Notes: a model not told the origin generated them from the sequence alone. A stretch of DNA of 24,791 nt from MGBC163016 sp964469815 (GCA_964469815.1 CAYXZC010000025.1:1-24791), one strand, 5' to 3'; shown: positions 6,793-15,130, numbered from the stretch's first letter. Numbers and translations are program-made.

Positions 6793-7326
6793 TCAAGCGT
6801 TGATACCCAGTTCGATGGCTGCCTTGTTCTTCTCGATAAGAGCGGATTTCCTGGGAGGCACGCATTTGTCTATGGCCTCATCGAGCGTCTTGCGCTCACA
6901 GAAGCGAAGGGCATCCCAAAGCTTGCCGACGAGCACTATGTTCGCAAGGCCTGCAAGGCCTTCCTCTTCCGCAAGGGACGTAGCCGGGATCGAGTAGGTC
7001 GTGATCCCGCTTCGATCCTTCAGATCCTTCACAAGGCCGCTATCCACGACGACGATGCCCCCATCGGCCACCTGATCGATGAAGCGATCATAGGAGGGCT
7101 GGTTCATGGCGATGAGCGCATCAGGGGTGGTAACGAGCGGGCTTCCGATGGGATCATCGGATAGCGTTACCGAGCAGTTGGCCGTACCACCACGCATCTC
7201 AGGCCCATACGAAGGAAGCCATGAAAGCTGCTTGTCCTCGATAAGGCCAGCGTAAGCTATCACCTTGCCTGCAAATAGAACACCTTGCCCACCGAAGCCG
7301 GCAAGTATCATCCGTGTATCCGACAT
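6793..7326 (-). CDS. korC: 2-oxoacid:ferredoxin oxidoreductase, gamma subunit
   Basis: This is the gamma subunit (177 residues) of a four-subunit, oxygen-sensitive, CoA-dependent 2-oxoacid oxidoreductase. In this family the gamma domain supports CoA binding and assembly with the alpha subunit. The N-terminal glycine motif GFGGQGV (10-16) and the segment WLPSYGPEMRGGTANC are hallmarks. The ATG at 7326 lies 4 nt after the beta-subunit stop, with GGGAGG inside the end of the upstream gene, so translation is coupled. Gene order ferredoxin, alpha, beta, gamma matches the D-A-B-C order of OorDABC/KorDABC clusters. The symbol is given by that analogy; the true substrate could be 2-oxoglutarate, a branched-chain or an aryl 2-oxoacid. 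Confidence 0.93.
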   Translation of the reverse strand: MSDTRMILAGFGGQGVLFAGKVIAYAGLIEDKQLSWLPSYGPEMRGGTANCSVTLSDDPIGSPLVTTPDALIAMNQPSYDRFIDQVADGGIVVVDSGLVKDLKDRSGITTYSIPATSLAEEEGLAGLANIVLVGKLWDALRFCERKTLDEAIDKCVPPRKSALIEKNKAAIELGINA

Positions 7327-7330
7327 GAGC

Positions 7331-8206
7331 CTATTCGCCTCCCTTCATGTGCTTCGAGACCATCGGGCAATCCTTGGCGCGCGCCGCAGCCGCCTCGGCC
7401 GCATTGGCGAATCCCTCGGCTTGCACATCCTTGTAGACACCTAGCGGGTAATATGTGAGCATGTTCTCGCGCAGCCAATCATATGCCTCGGTTGGGCTCA
7501 TGCCCCAGTTAGTAGGACATGAGGCCACCACCTCGATGAGCGAATAGCCCACACCGTTGATCTGATTCTCGAAGGCGTGCTTGATCGCCTTCTTCGCGCG
7601 TCGGATGTTCTTCGGAGTATCGACCGTGACGCGCTCAAGATAGGCAACCCCATCAAGGGAGGATAGGAGCTCGCAAACACGTATCGGATAACCAGCTGTT
7701 TGCGGCTCGCGTCCATACGGGGATGTCTGAGTGACCTGAGAGGGCAATGAGGTCGGAGCCATCTGTCCTCCGGTCATGCCGTAGATAGCGTTGTTGATGA
7801 ATATGACCGTTATATTCTCTCCGCGTGTGGCAGCATGGATGGTCTCCGCTATGCCGATGGAGGCCAGATCGCCATCTCCTTGGTAGGCGAAGACGACACC
7901 TTCCGGCAACACCCGCTTCACGGCGGTGGCAACAGCCGGAGCGCGCCCGTGGGATGCTTCGATCATGTCGCAGCCGAAGAAATCGTAGCACATGACCGAA
8001 CAGCCGACCGGAGCCACACCAACGGTCTTATCCTCGACATCGAGCTCGTCTATGGTCTCTGCCACCAGACGCTGGACAACGCCGTGCGAGCATCCGGGAC
8101 AGAAATTCGTAACGACCGGCAGGAGTGAATCCGGCCTTTCATAGACGACCTGCATGCCCTCTATCGGACGTGCGCCTTGGCGCTTATCGCAAGATGCATT
8201 CGTCAT
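7331..8206 (-). CDS. korB: 2-oxoacid:ferredoxin oxidoreductase, beta (thiamine diphosphate) subunit
   Basis: This is the thiamine-diphosphate-binding catalytic subunit (291 residues) that decarboxylates the 2-oxoacid and passes electrons to iron-sulfur clusters. It shows NFCPGCSHG (34-42) near the N-terminus and the ThDP/metal signature from GDGD (110-113) to NNAIYGMTGGQ (138-148). The open frame continues upstream to 8332 over the alpha gene. The ATG at 8206 is the real start because AGGTGA lies just before it and it follows the alpha-subunit stop by one nucleotide (TAG-C-ATG). The CPGCSHG form resembles subunits annotated as branched-chain 2-oxoacid (Vor) enzymes as much as 2-oxoglutarate enzymes, so substrate is open. 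Confidence 0.95.
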   Translation of the reverse strand: MTNASCDKRQGARPIEGMQVVYERPDSLLPVVTNFCPGCSHGVVQRLVAETIDELDVEDKTVGVAPVGCSVMCYDFFGCDMIEASHGRAPAVATAVKRVLPEGVVFAYQGDGDLASIGIAETIHAATRGENITVIFINNAIYGMTGGQMAPTSLPSQVTQTSPYGREPQTAGYPIRVCELLSSLDGVAYLERVTVDTPKNIRRAKKAIKHAFENQINGVGYSLIEVVASCPTNWGMSPTEAYDWLRENMLTYYPLGVYKDVQAEGFANAAEAAAARAKDCPMVSKHMKGGE

Positions 8207-8207
8207 G

Positions 8208-9272
8208 CTATTCACCTGCTTTCTCATTGAGAGCGCGGATCTCATCGAGGACCTCATCGGGCGTAGGGATGACACCGCCGGTGCGTCCGAAGAATTCGAC
8301 AGGCGCCGACCCGGCAACCGCCAAGCGGACATCCTCTATCATCTGACCCATGTTCATCTCTACGGTAAGGAACACCTTCGCCGAGCACTCCTCTATGGCT
8401 TCATAAGGATACGGCCAAAGGGTGATGGGTCGTATAAGGCCTGCTTTGATACCCTCTTCGCGAGCAGCGTTCACAGCGCTCCTAGCGATACGGGCGCAAG
8501 CCCCGAAAGCCACTACGCAAACATCCGCATCCTCTGTTCGATACGTCTCAACACGCTGCTCATCGCGCTTGATCATCTCGTATGTCTTGAAACGCTCGAT
8601 GTTCTTCGCCTCATTGGCCTCAGCATCCAAGAACAGCGAGTTCACGATGTTGTGGGTACGCTTCCCCTTGTGCCCTACCGTAGCCCAAGGCTTGGCAGGA
8701 AGATCCTTAGGATCGATGGGTTCGGGCAAAACGACCGGCTCCATCATCTGACCGAGCATCCCGTCTGCCAGGATGACAACGGGCGTTCTGTATTTGTCGG
8801 CAACATCGAAGGCTTGATAGACCAGATCGGCCATCTCTTGAACCGTGGATGGCGCATATACCGGCATGTAGAAATCGCCGTGCCCCATAGCGCGAGTAGC
8901 TTGGAAGTAATCGCTTTGCGAGGGCTGGATGGAACCCAATCCCGGACCTCCGCGCTGCACGTTGATTATGACACCCGGAAGATCGGCACCCGCCATATAC
9001 GAGATGCCTTCCGTCTTCAGGGATATGCCGGGGCTCGATGATGATGTCATCGCACGCGCACCGGCAGATGCGGCACCATATACCATGTTGATGGCAGCCA
9101 CTTCGCTCTCGGCTTGCAGATACACGCCATCGCGCTTGGGCATCTGCTTGGCCATATAGGCCGCAAGCTCCGTCTGCGGGGTTATCGGATATCCGAAGAA
9201 GAACCGGCAACCCGCCCTCATGGCAGCCTCTGCCATGGCTTCGTTGCCCTTCATCAAGACCTTTTCCGCCAT
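8208..9272 (-). CDS. korA: 2-oxoacid:ferredoxin oxidoreductase, alpha subunit
   Basis: This is the alpha subunit (354 residues), carrying the pyrimidine-binding domain of the ThDP site and the transketolase C-like domain. Typical features are GYPITPQTE (27-35), the Glu-containing QAESEVAAINMVYGAA stretch (53-68), and SSSSPGISLKTEGISY (77-92). The ATG at 9272 is chosen over an upstream extension to 9413 because a strong GGGAGGTG site precedes it and it begins one nucleotide after the ferredoxin-subunit stop. Length and order fit the D-A-B-C class, in which gamma is a separate protein rather than fused to alpha. It acts in the cytoplasm with the other three subunits and ferredoxin. Confidence 0.95.
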   Translation of the reverse strand: MAEKVLMKGNEAMAEAAMRAGCRFFFGYPITPQTELAAYMAKQMPKRDGVYLQAESEVAAINMVYGAASAGARAMTSSSSPGISLKTEGISYMAGADLPGVIINVQRGGPGLGSIQPSQSDYFQATRAMGHGDFYMPVYAPSTVQEMADLVYQAFDVADKYRTPVVILADGMLGQMMEPVVLPEPIDPKDLPAKPWATVGHKGKRTHNIVNSLFLDAEANEAKNIERFKTYEMIKRDEQRVETYRTEDADVCVVAFGACARIARSAVNAAREEGIKAGLIRPITLWPYPYEAIEECSAKVFLTVEMNMGQMIEDVRLAVAGSAPVEFFGRTGGVIPTPDEVLDEIRALNEKAGE

Positions 9273-9273
9273 A

Positions 9274-9495
9274 TCAGCGCACCTCCCTATAGACCGTGAT
9301 CGCCACATCGGGACAGACCAGAGCGCACGTGGCGCATCCGGTGCAGGCATCCTCATCGATGCAGTGAGCCGGGTGATAGCCTTTGCTGGTGAACACATCC
9401 GCGTCCAGTTCAAGTATGTGGGCAGGGCAAACCTCTACGCAAAGGCCGCAACCTTTGCAGAAGCCCTCATCCACTATGACCTTACCTTTAGCCAT
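9274..9495 (-). CDS. korD: 2-oxoacid:ferredoxin oxidoreductase, delta subunit (2x[4Fe-4S])
   Basis: This is a 73-residue electron-transfer subunit. Two complete CxxCxxCxxxC motifs are visible: Cys13, 16, 19 and 23, and Cys51, 54, 57 and 61, so it carries two [4Fe-4S] clusters that pass electrons from the ThDP site to external ferredoxin. In each motif the last Cys is followed by Pro, as is typical. The ATG at 9495 has an AGGGGAA tract ~8 nt upstream. It is the first oxidoreductase gene, 114 nt after ligase copy A, and is followed by alpha with a 1-nt gap. Confidence 0.95.
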   Translation of the reverse strand: MAKGKVIVDEGFCKGCGLCVEVCPAHILELDADVFTSKGYHPAHCIDEDACTGCATCALVCPDVAITVYREVR

Positions 9496-9609
9496 TCTTC
9501 ATTCCCCTTTTTTCCTTGCCACTACTTATCTCGAATATACCCAAATGGTCATAGACCGCGACCACGGATCGCAGCCTAAGCGATATGATAAGGTGATTGA
9601 ATCGGTTGA

Positions 9610-11388
9610 TTATACCAATCCTTCTGTGACCGTTGCTTCCTTATCACTCTCGCGTATAGCGACACGCCTTATCTTTCCGTTGACGGTTCTTGGAAGCTCG
9701 CTCACATAATCGATGATGCGCGGGTACTTGTAGGGTGCGGTCTGATCCTTGACCCATGCCTGCAGCTCATGCGTAAGGTCCTCTGTGCCCTCGAAGCCCT
9801 CGGCTAGAACGACCGTAGCCTTCACGGCAGATCCGCGAAGCTCATCGGGGACACCGGTTATGGCCACCTCGCGCACTGCAGGATGCTCCAGCATGACGCT
9901 CTCGATCTCGAACGGGCCTATACGGTATCCGCTCGACTTGATGACATCGTCGTTTCTGCCCACGTACCAGAAATAGCCGTCCTCATCGACCCATGCGGTA
10001 TCGCCTGTGTGATACCAACCGTCATGCATGGCGGCTTTCGTCTTGTCCTCATCGCGATAGTACTCCATCATGATACCCGCCGGATGAGGGTCTATCCTAA
10101 TGCAGATCTCCCCTGTCTCGCCCACATCGCAGCGCGAACCATCCTCGCGCATTATCATGACGTCATAAAGAGGAACCGGCTTTCCCATCGATCCCGGACG
10201 AGGAGTGGTGTTCGTAAGGTTGCCGATGGTGAGCGGCGTTTCGGTCTGTCCGAATCCCTCGAAGATCGTAAGACCGGTAGCTTCCTTCCAGAACTCGAAC
10301 AGATCGGGGTTCAAAGCCTCTCCGGCCGTTACCGAATACTTCAGAGTGGAAAGATCGAATGCAGCCACATCCTCCTGCATCATCATGCGATACATCGTCG
10401 GAGGAGCGCAGAAAGTGGTTATCCCGTACTTTCCGATCAGATCGAGGATCTCAGCCGCATGGAAGCGATCGAAATCATACGTGAACACGCATGCCTCCAT
10501 GATCCACTGGCCATAATACTTGCCCCATACAGCCTTTCCCCAACCGGTATCGGCGATCGAGAAATGGATGCCATCGGGATCCACATTATGCCAATGCTTT
10601 GCCGTTATAAGGTGGCCTAGCGAATACAGGCTATCGTGAAGGACCATCTTGGGGTTTCCGGATGTGCCGGAAGAGAAGTACATCAGCATGGGATCATGCG
10701 CGAGCGTGGGTTGGCGCTCCAGATCCTCGCTCGCATCGCGCACGCCTGTATTGAAGTCGCTCCAGCCCGCGCGAACAGCCGGAAGAGCGCACACGCCTTC
10801 TTCGCCAGAGAGCGCAGAGCCGATCCTCGTGCCGTCAGATGATCTGAACGCACCATCATCATCGGCCTCGGTAAGGCCGCCGCCTCCACCATTCACGAGT
10901 ATGAGACCCTTCACGGTAGGGCATTCATCCACTACAGCATCGACGACATCCGCGATCTGCCCCACATCGGTGCTAACGACGTAATCTATGTCGGCCTCGT
11001 TCAGACGATAGGTCATGTCGTGCTCTTTCAGCATGAAAGTAGCAGGAACCATAACGGCACCGAGCTTCGCCAGCGCTGTTGCAACGAACCAGAACTGGTA
11101 ATGCCTACGGAGGATGACAAGAACCTTATCCCCACGCTTCATGCCAAGATCCTTGAAATAGTTCGCCGTCTTATCCGACCATCTCTTCATATCGGCGAAT
11201 GTGAAGATGTGCTCTTCGCCTTCCGGGTTCACCCAGATCATCGCCCGACGATCGGGATCGTTCACGGCTATGTCATCCACGATGTCGTAACCGAAGTTGT
11301 AATCATCTTCACAGTGCACATCGAATCTTGTCAGAACACCGTTGTCATCGTAGGCCTCATCGACATATCTAAGGTTGATGTTACGCAT
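9610..11388 (-). CDS. AMP-forming acyl-CoA synthetase, copy A
   Basis: This is a second ANL-superfamily ligase (592 residues), clearly paralogous to copy B at 4433. Motifs: phosphate loop SSGTSGNPK (239-247), GFGQTE (378-383), canonical ribose motif YHTGD (459-463), GRNDDVIK (477-484) and NGKIRR with probable catalytic Lys572. Long shared blocks with copy B include FCAPPTMYR, SSGYRIGPFE/CSGYRIGPFE and TAPYKYPRI. Compared with copy B it has an extra ~33-residue segment around residues 166-202, rich in Gly, Asp and Ser, just before the phosphate loop. The ATG at 11388 follows a GGGGAAG purine tract. It lies between cupin regulator A and the oxidoreductase genes, so its acyl-CoA is a plausible substrate or product of that enzyme. 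The acid it uses is unknown. Confidence 0.93.
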   Translation of the reverse strand: MRNINLRYVDEAYDDNGVLTRFDVHCEDDYNFGYDIVDDIAVNDPDRRAMIWVNPEGEEHIFTFADMKRWSDKTANYFKDLGMKRGDKVLVILRRHYQFWFVATALAKLGAVMVPATFMLKEHDMTYRLNEADIDYVVSTDVGQIADVVDAVVDECPTVKGLILVNGGGGGLTEADDDGAFRSSDGTRIGSALSGEEGVCALPAVRAGWSDFNTGVRDASEDLERQPTLAHDPMLMYFSSGTSGNPKMVLHDSLYSLGHLITAKHWHNVDPDGIHFSIADTGWGKAVWGKYYGQWIMEACVFTYDFDRFHAAEILDLIGKYGITTFCAPPTMYRMMMQEDVAAFDLSTLKYSVTAGEALNPDLFEFWKEATGLTIFEGFGQTETPLTIGNLTNTTPRPGSMGKPVPLYDVMIMREDGSRCDVGETGEICIRIDPHPAGIMMEYYRDEDKTKAAMHDGWYHTGDTAWVDEDGYFWYVGRNDDVIKSSGYRIGPFEIESVMLEHPAVREVAITGVPDELRGSAVKATVVLAEGFEGTEDLTHELQAWVKDQTAPYKYPRIIDYVSELPRTVNGKIRRVAIRESDKEATVTEGLV

Positions 11389-11419
11389 TGTCTTCCCCGC
11401 TTTTCCTCACAGATGAAAC

Positions 11420-11433
11420 GAGCGATATCGCTC
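11420..11433. promoter_or_regulatory. Perfect 14-bp palindrome upstream of ligase A (candidate operator)
   Basis: GAGCGATATCGCTC is a perfect 14-bp palindrome 32 nt upstream of the ligase A start, in the 110-nt gap after cupin regulator A. Its position and symmetry suit a dimeric regulator such as the adjacent XRE-cupin protein, but no second copy was found upstream of ligase B. No convincing promoter could be aligned around it. Confidence 0.35.
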
Positions 11434-11498
11434 TATCGAATAGGTAATAAGGCTCTTATAAGGCGCCAGCAGCAAACATCCAGATAAAGCTACTGCGC

Positions 11499-12083
11499 CT
11501 AGATAATCTGCGTAGCGGATGGCTTGATGACGATGGCGATGAATGTGCATGGTTCACCGTCGATGGCTATCATGCCGTGCCCTCGAGACGAATCATACAT
11601 CAGCATATCCCCCGGCTCGAGCTCTTCGATATGATCCTCATAGGCAAAGCGCATCTTGCCGGATATAACATAATCGATCTCTTGACCCTCATGATAGGAA
11701 AGATGTATCGGGCGATCCTGCTCTTCTGCAAGATATGGAGCGGTGACCAAGAAAGGCTCGGCCAGCTTGTTCTTGAAATGAGGCGCCTTGTGCAGATACT
11801 CGAATCCCGCACGGCGACGGATGGACAGACCATCGTTTGCTCTGGTGAGCGAATATCCGCGAAGATGCGGCGTTTCCCCGGTGAGGAGCTCAATCACATC
11901 CACGCCAAGCTTGTCAGCGCATTTGTATAGGAAGGTGAACGACAGATCCTCTTTTCCTGATTCCTGAGCTATATACTCTTCGACCGAGCGCCCTGTGGCC
12001 TGGGCCATATCCTCATATGTGAATTCCGAATCCTCACGCAACGCGCAGATACGGTCAGCAACTTCCTTTATGTTCGGTTCCAT
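11499..12083 (-). CDS. XRE-type helix-turn-helix regulator with cupin domain, copy A
   Basis: This is a 194-residue regulator of the same architecture as copy B: an N-terminal helix-turn-helix region (~4-68, FTYEDMAQATGRSVEEYIAQ) and a C-terminal cupin with HEGQEIDYVISG, matching HKGQEFNFVVEG in copy B. The start at 12083 is chosen because GAAGAAGG lies ~9 nt upstream and the residues in front of it in the open frame look unlike protein of this family. The DNA-binding part is less canonical than in copy B. It heads the island, with an AT-rich gap and candidate promoter before it and ligase A after it. It probably senses an acid or acyl-CoA and controls this operon (inference). Confidence 0.88.
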   Translation of the reverse strand: MEPNIKEVADRICALREDSEFTYEDMAQATGRSVEEYIAQESGKEDLSFTFLYKCADKLGVDVIELLTGETPHLRGYSLTRANDGLSIRRRAGFEYLHKAPHFKNKLAEPFLVTAPYLAEEQDRPIHLSYHEGQEIDYVISGKMRFAYEDHIEELEPGDMLMYDSSRGHGMIAIDGEPCTFIAIVIKPSATQII

Positions 12084-12121
12084 CCTAAATGCCTTCTTCG
12101 AGAACGACCAATACGGTGCAA

Positions 12122-12151
12122 TTGATAGATGATAATCCAAAAATGTTACAA
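12122..12151 (-). promoter_or_regulatory. Candidate promoter of the metabolic island
   Basis: In the AT-rich 86-nt gap between rsmB and cupin regulator A, the minus strand has TTGTAA (12151-12146) and TATCAA (12127-12122) with an 18-nt spacer, each 4 of 6 to sigma-70 consensus. The start codon lies ~39 nt downstream. This is plausible but weak. Confidence 0.3.
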
Positions 12152-12169
12152 CAATATTTCGAAAACGGA

Positions 12170-13621
12170 CTATGAGACCCTTCGCAATGCGCAGCAAAAG
12201 TGCGAATCAGGCCCATGGGAGGCAAGCGAAGGCTGGAAGAACAGACCGCGCTTCGCGTCATCGCTTTCGTGATCGCGATCCCCGATGATCCCGTCGATGG
12301 GAACTATCCGAAAAGCCGAGCCGATATCGCTCTTCAAGAAGGATAGGATCGCCTGCTCGTTCTCTTCCGGCGCTATCGTGCACGTTGCATAGACGAGCAC
12401 GCCGCCTTCTCTCACGACAGCCGCTGCAGATGCGAGCAGTCTGGAATCGAGCGCTGATGCCTCCTTTATGGAATCGGGTTCGATGCGCCAACGGATCTCT
12501 GGATGCCTGCGAAGCGTTCCTAGACCTGTGCACGGGCTGTCCAAGAACACGCAATCGAACCTCTTGTCCGGAAAGATGGTGGTAAGGTCAGTCGCATCGG
12601 CGCAAACAGCATCTCCAACATGGATGCCATAGCGATCGGCGCGCTCTTTCAATATGTCGATCTTGAATGGGATGTTATCGAGCGCGATGAAGTCCTTTGC
12701 CTGCGCACCGAGCATCCTGTACAGGTCGCTCTGCAAAAGGATGGTCTTCGTCGCACGACCGGCGCACAGTTCCAGAAACGACATCTTGTTGGCAATGCAA
12801 GCGTCGGAGGCGATAGGATGCGAATCCTTGAAAGATGCGACAGCCGCGCTCGATACGATGTGCGCGACCATCTGGGCAGAAGCATCGGAGACGCATATCC
12901 GTCCTTGCTCTATGGCTTTCAATATGAAGGGATCGGCTGCCGATCTGCGATCCTCCAGCTCAAAGCAACCCGGAACCTCGATACCATCCACAAAAACAGG
13001 TTGCATGGCAACACCGTGCTTTGCAGCCGCGTCCACAAGGTCTGCAGCACCTTCCTTCAAAGGATCGATCGCAACGTATACGACAGCCGGCTCGTTGGAT
13101 GCCCTCATGAACGAGTGCGCTTCATCCTTCCCATAGACCGAGATAAGATATGCAACCAGCCATGCGGGAAAGCCTTCCTTCAGAGCAAGGGCATCGATGC
13201 TCGAGGCGGGATCTCCGAAAGGGAAGGCGCTTCTCATGGATATCACCTTGCGCAGGACATGGTTCGCAAGGCCTTTAGCCCTAGGCGCGATGCTGCCTAC
13301 CAGCTCCACTCCTTGATCGACTGCCGCATGAGCCTGCTTATCAAGATAGATGATCTCGTAGATGGATATCCTGAGCGCGCATCGCACATCGCTCTTAACA
13401 TCCTTTGGTGACTTCAGGCATCTGTCCAAGATGGTATCGAGCGAACCTTTCATGCTGACAACGCCTAGAACGAGCTTGGTCGCAAAGGCCTTATCGCTTT
13501 TGGGCATGTTCGATCGATCTATATCCTTGGCGATGACATCCTGTGCAAAGGCATCCCGATCATCTATGGTTCGCAATGCCCTGTAAGCTGCATGGCGAGC
13601 GGGAGACACCCTAGAGCGCAT
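12170..13621 (-). CDS. rsmB: 16S rRNA (cytosine-C5) methyltransferase RsmB-like
   Basis: This is an RNA m5C methyltransferase of the RsmB/Sun/Nop2 family; by homology it methylates 16S rRNA C967. It has 483 residues from the ATG at 13621. The N-terminal ~130 residues form the NusB-like RNA-binding domain (VSPARHAAYRAL, HAAVDQGVELV). The SAM-dependent domain follows: LELCAGRATKT (283-293), DSPCTGLGTLRRHPEIRWR from 361 with Cys364, and YATCTIAPEENE from 411 with Cys414, the two conserved Cys of the two-cysteine mechanism (Cys414 is the expected nucleophile). Motif I is unusual: relatives usually read DxCAAPGGKT. The start overlaps the last 11 nt of fmt (ATGCGCTCTAG), so the two are translationally coupled. 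The frame is open further upstream (to 13705), but those residues lie inside fmt and do not fit the family. Confidence 0.9.
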   Translation of the reverse strand: MRSRVSPARHAAYRALRTIDDRDAFAQDVIAKDIDRSNMPKSDKAFATKLVLGVVSMKGSLDTILDRCLKSPKDVKSDVRCALRISIYEIIYLDKQAHAAVDQGVELVGSIAPRAKGLANHVLRKVISMRSAFPFGDPASSIDALALKEGFPAWLVAYLISVYGKDEAHSFMRASNEPAVVYVAIDPLKEGAADLVDAAAKHGVAMQPVFVDGIEVPGCFELEDRRSAADPFILKAIEQGRICVSDASAQMVAHIVSSAAVASFKDSHPIASDACIANKMSFLELCAGRATKTILLQSDLYRMLGAQAKDFIALDNIPFKIDILKERADRYGIHVGDAVCADATDLTTIFPDKRFDCVFLDSPCTGLGTLRRHPEIRWRIEPDSIKEASALDSRLLASAAAVVREGGVLVYATCTIAPEENEQAILSFLKSDIGSAFRIVPIDGIIGDRDHESDDAKRGLFFQPSLASHGPDSHFCCALRRVS

Positions 13622-14570
13622 CAACGCCGCCCCATTTCGCATCACCTTCACGTACCGAGGGATTCCCTTGAGCAAAGGATGCGGCATCCATCGAAGCTTT
13701 TCCATCGGGTTTCACAGAAGATACCTCCACGATGCCCGATCTGCAGACCAGATAGAGCCTTTTTGCTCGGAACACCACATCACCCGCTGATAAGCCCGAA
13801 GGATCGATCGATCCATCTATATCATCGGCAACAGAGGCATCCAGAAGGGTCACCGCACGGCTTGCGATAACGCACTTGGATGGGTGCGCAGCACTCGATG
13901 CTCTGACACGGCGAACCACGTCCGCTGCATCCATATCAGGATCGACATTCAATTCGCCCTTCCCGATCTTCGAGGCATACGTGATGTCATCTTCATCCTG
14001 CGCCACCCAATGCGCACATCCATGTTCGATATGATCGAGCGCGGTGATCAGCGACACAGCGCCAAGGCTCGCAAGCTCGGATGTTAGGGTCGCAGAATCC
14101 ATGTCCCCTACGGGGATGGAGCGACTGACGCAATAGTCGCCGGTGTCAAGCCCCTCTTCCATTCGCATTATGCACACCCCGGCACTCTCGTCTCCTGCAA
14201 GTATCGCGCGTTCGATGGGAGCAGCACCACGCCATCTGGGCAAAAGGGATGCATGCACGTTGATGCATCCATATCGGGGGATATCCAAAACCTCCTTCGG
14301 AAGTATCATCCCATAAGCAGCGACCACTATGGCATCAAGATCAAGGCTGCGAATATAGGCCTGCTCTGTCTCTTCTCGCAATGTTGTCGGAGTGCGCACC
14401 TCTATGCCGAGCGCGCAGGCCAAGTCCTTCACAGGAGTGGACACAAGATGCTTTCCTCGACCTCTGATAGCATCTGCTCGCGTATAGACCACGACGATAT
14501 CGATGCTCTCGTGTATATCCTCCAAGATATCAGCCGCGAATTGCGGAGATCCCATGAAAGCGATCCGCAT
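13611..14570 (-). CDS. fmt: Methionyl-tRNA formyltransferase
   Basis: Formylates initiator Met-tRNA using 10-formyl-tetrahydrofolate. It has 319 residues, normal for the family. The catalytic triad is visible: Asn104 and His106 in INVHASLLPRWRGAAPI, and Asp142 in GLDTGDYC. The N-terminus MRIAFMGSPQFA is the usual nucleotide-like fold start. The C-terminal half, containing the tRNA-binding OB-like domain, is present to the end. AGGAGG precedes the ATG. It lies 14 nt after def and overlaps rsmB, an arrangement found in many bacteria, and works in the same formyl-Met pathway as def. Confidence 0.97.
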   Translation of the reverse strand: MRIAFMGSPQFAADILEDIHESIDIVVVYTRADAIRGRGKHLVSTPVKDLACALGIEVRTPTTLREETEQAYIRSLDLDAIVVAAYGMILPKEVLDIPRYGCINVHASLLPRWRGAAPIERAILAGDESAGVCIMRMEEGLDTGDYCVSRSIPVGDMDSATLTSELASLGAVSLITALDHIEHGCAHWVAQDEDDITYASKIGKGELNVDPDMDAADVVRRVRASSAAHPSKCVIASRAVTLLDASVADDIDGSIDPSGLSAGDVVFRAKRLYLVCRSGIVEVSSVKPDGKASMDAASFAQGNPSVREGDAKWGGVDAL

Positions 14571-14584
14571 GAGCTTGCTCCCTC

Positions 14585-15130
14585 CTATTTGACCATGATG
14601 GAGGTGTCGCCCGGTTTAGCGCCGAGCTTTCGCGCCTGATCATATGCCTGGAGCGCTTTGAGCTTCACCTCGGGAAGGCAGCTCTCGAAGAGCGTCTTGC
14701 CATCAAGGTGATCGATCTCATGTTGAAGGCACCGACCCAACAGCTCATCGCCTTCGATCTCCCATTGCTCGCCATCCAGATCGTAATAGCTGACCCGCGC
14801 CCATGGCTGGCGCTTCACCGGCACGCTGATCCCCGGGCAAGAAAGGCAAGCCTCGGCATCGACCACAGGATCGCCCTTCAGCTCCTCCACCACAGGGTTG
14901 ACGAGGAAGATAGGGTTCTTCGTGGATGTATCCTCGCCATCCCAATCAACATCGATGACGACCATCCTGGAATTGAGCCCTACCTGCGGAGCTGCGATGC
15001 CGCATCCGTTGTTGGAATACATGAGCTTGGCCATCTGCTTTGCGATGCGTATCAGGCTCTTATCACCCGGTGTGCACTCCTCGCAGACCGAGTTGAGTAT
15101 CGGATTGGGTGATTCGACTATCTTCATCAT
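14585..15130 (-). CDS. def: Peptide deformylase
   Basis: Metal-dependent enzyme removing the N-formyl group from nascent proteins; 181 residues. All three family motifs are present: GCGIAAPQ (42-49), EACLS (94-98, metal ligand Cys95; the more common form is EGCLS), and QHEIDHLDG (136-144, metal ligands His137 and His141, catalytic Glu138). There are two consecutive ATG codons (15130 and 15127), both served by AGGAG. First gene of the def-fmt-rsmB run, with dnaG 102 nt upstream. Confidence 0.97.
   Translation of the reverse strand: MMKIVESPNPILNSVCEECTPGDKSLIRIAKQMAKLMYSNNGCGIAAPQVGLNSRMVVIDVDWDGEDTSTKNPIFLVNPVVEELKGDPVVDAEACLSCPGISVPVKRQPWARVSYYDLDGEQWEIEGDELLGRCLQHEIDHLDGKTLFESCLPEVKLKALQAYDQARKLGAKPGDTSIMVK

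Noticed and set aside
8207..8332. Upstream extension of the beta-subunit frame into the alpha gene
   Set aside because: The alpha gene is solid here, and the ATG at 8206 is preceded by AGGTGA one nucleotide after the alpha stop.
9273..9413. Upstream extension of the alpha-subunit frame over the ferredoxin gene
   Set aside because: The eight-cysteine ferredoxin subunit clearly occupies this stretch, and GGGAGGTG marks the alpha start at 9272.
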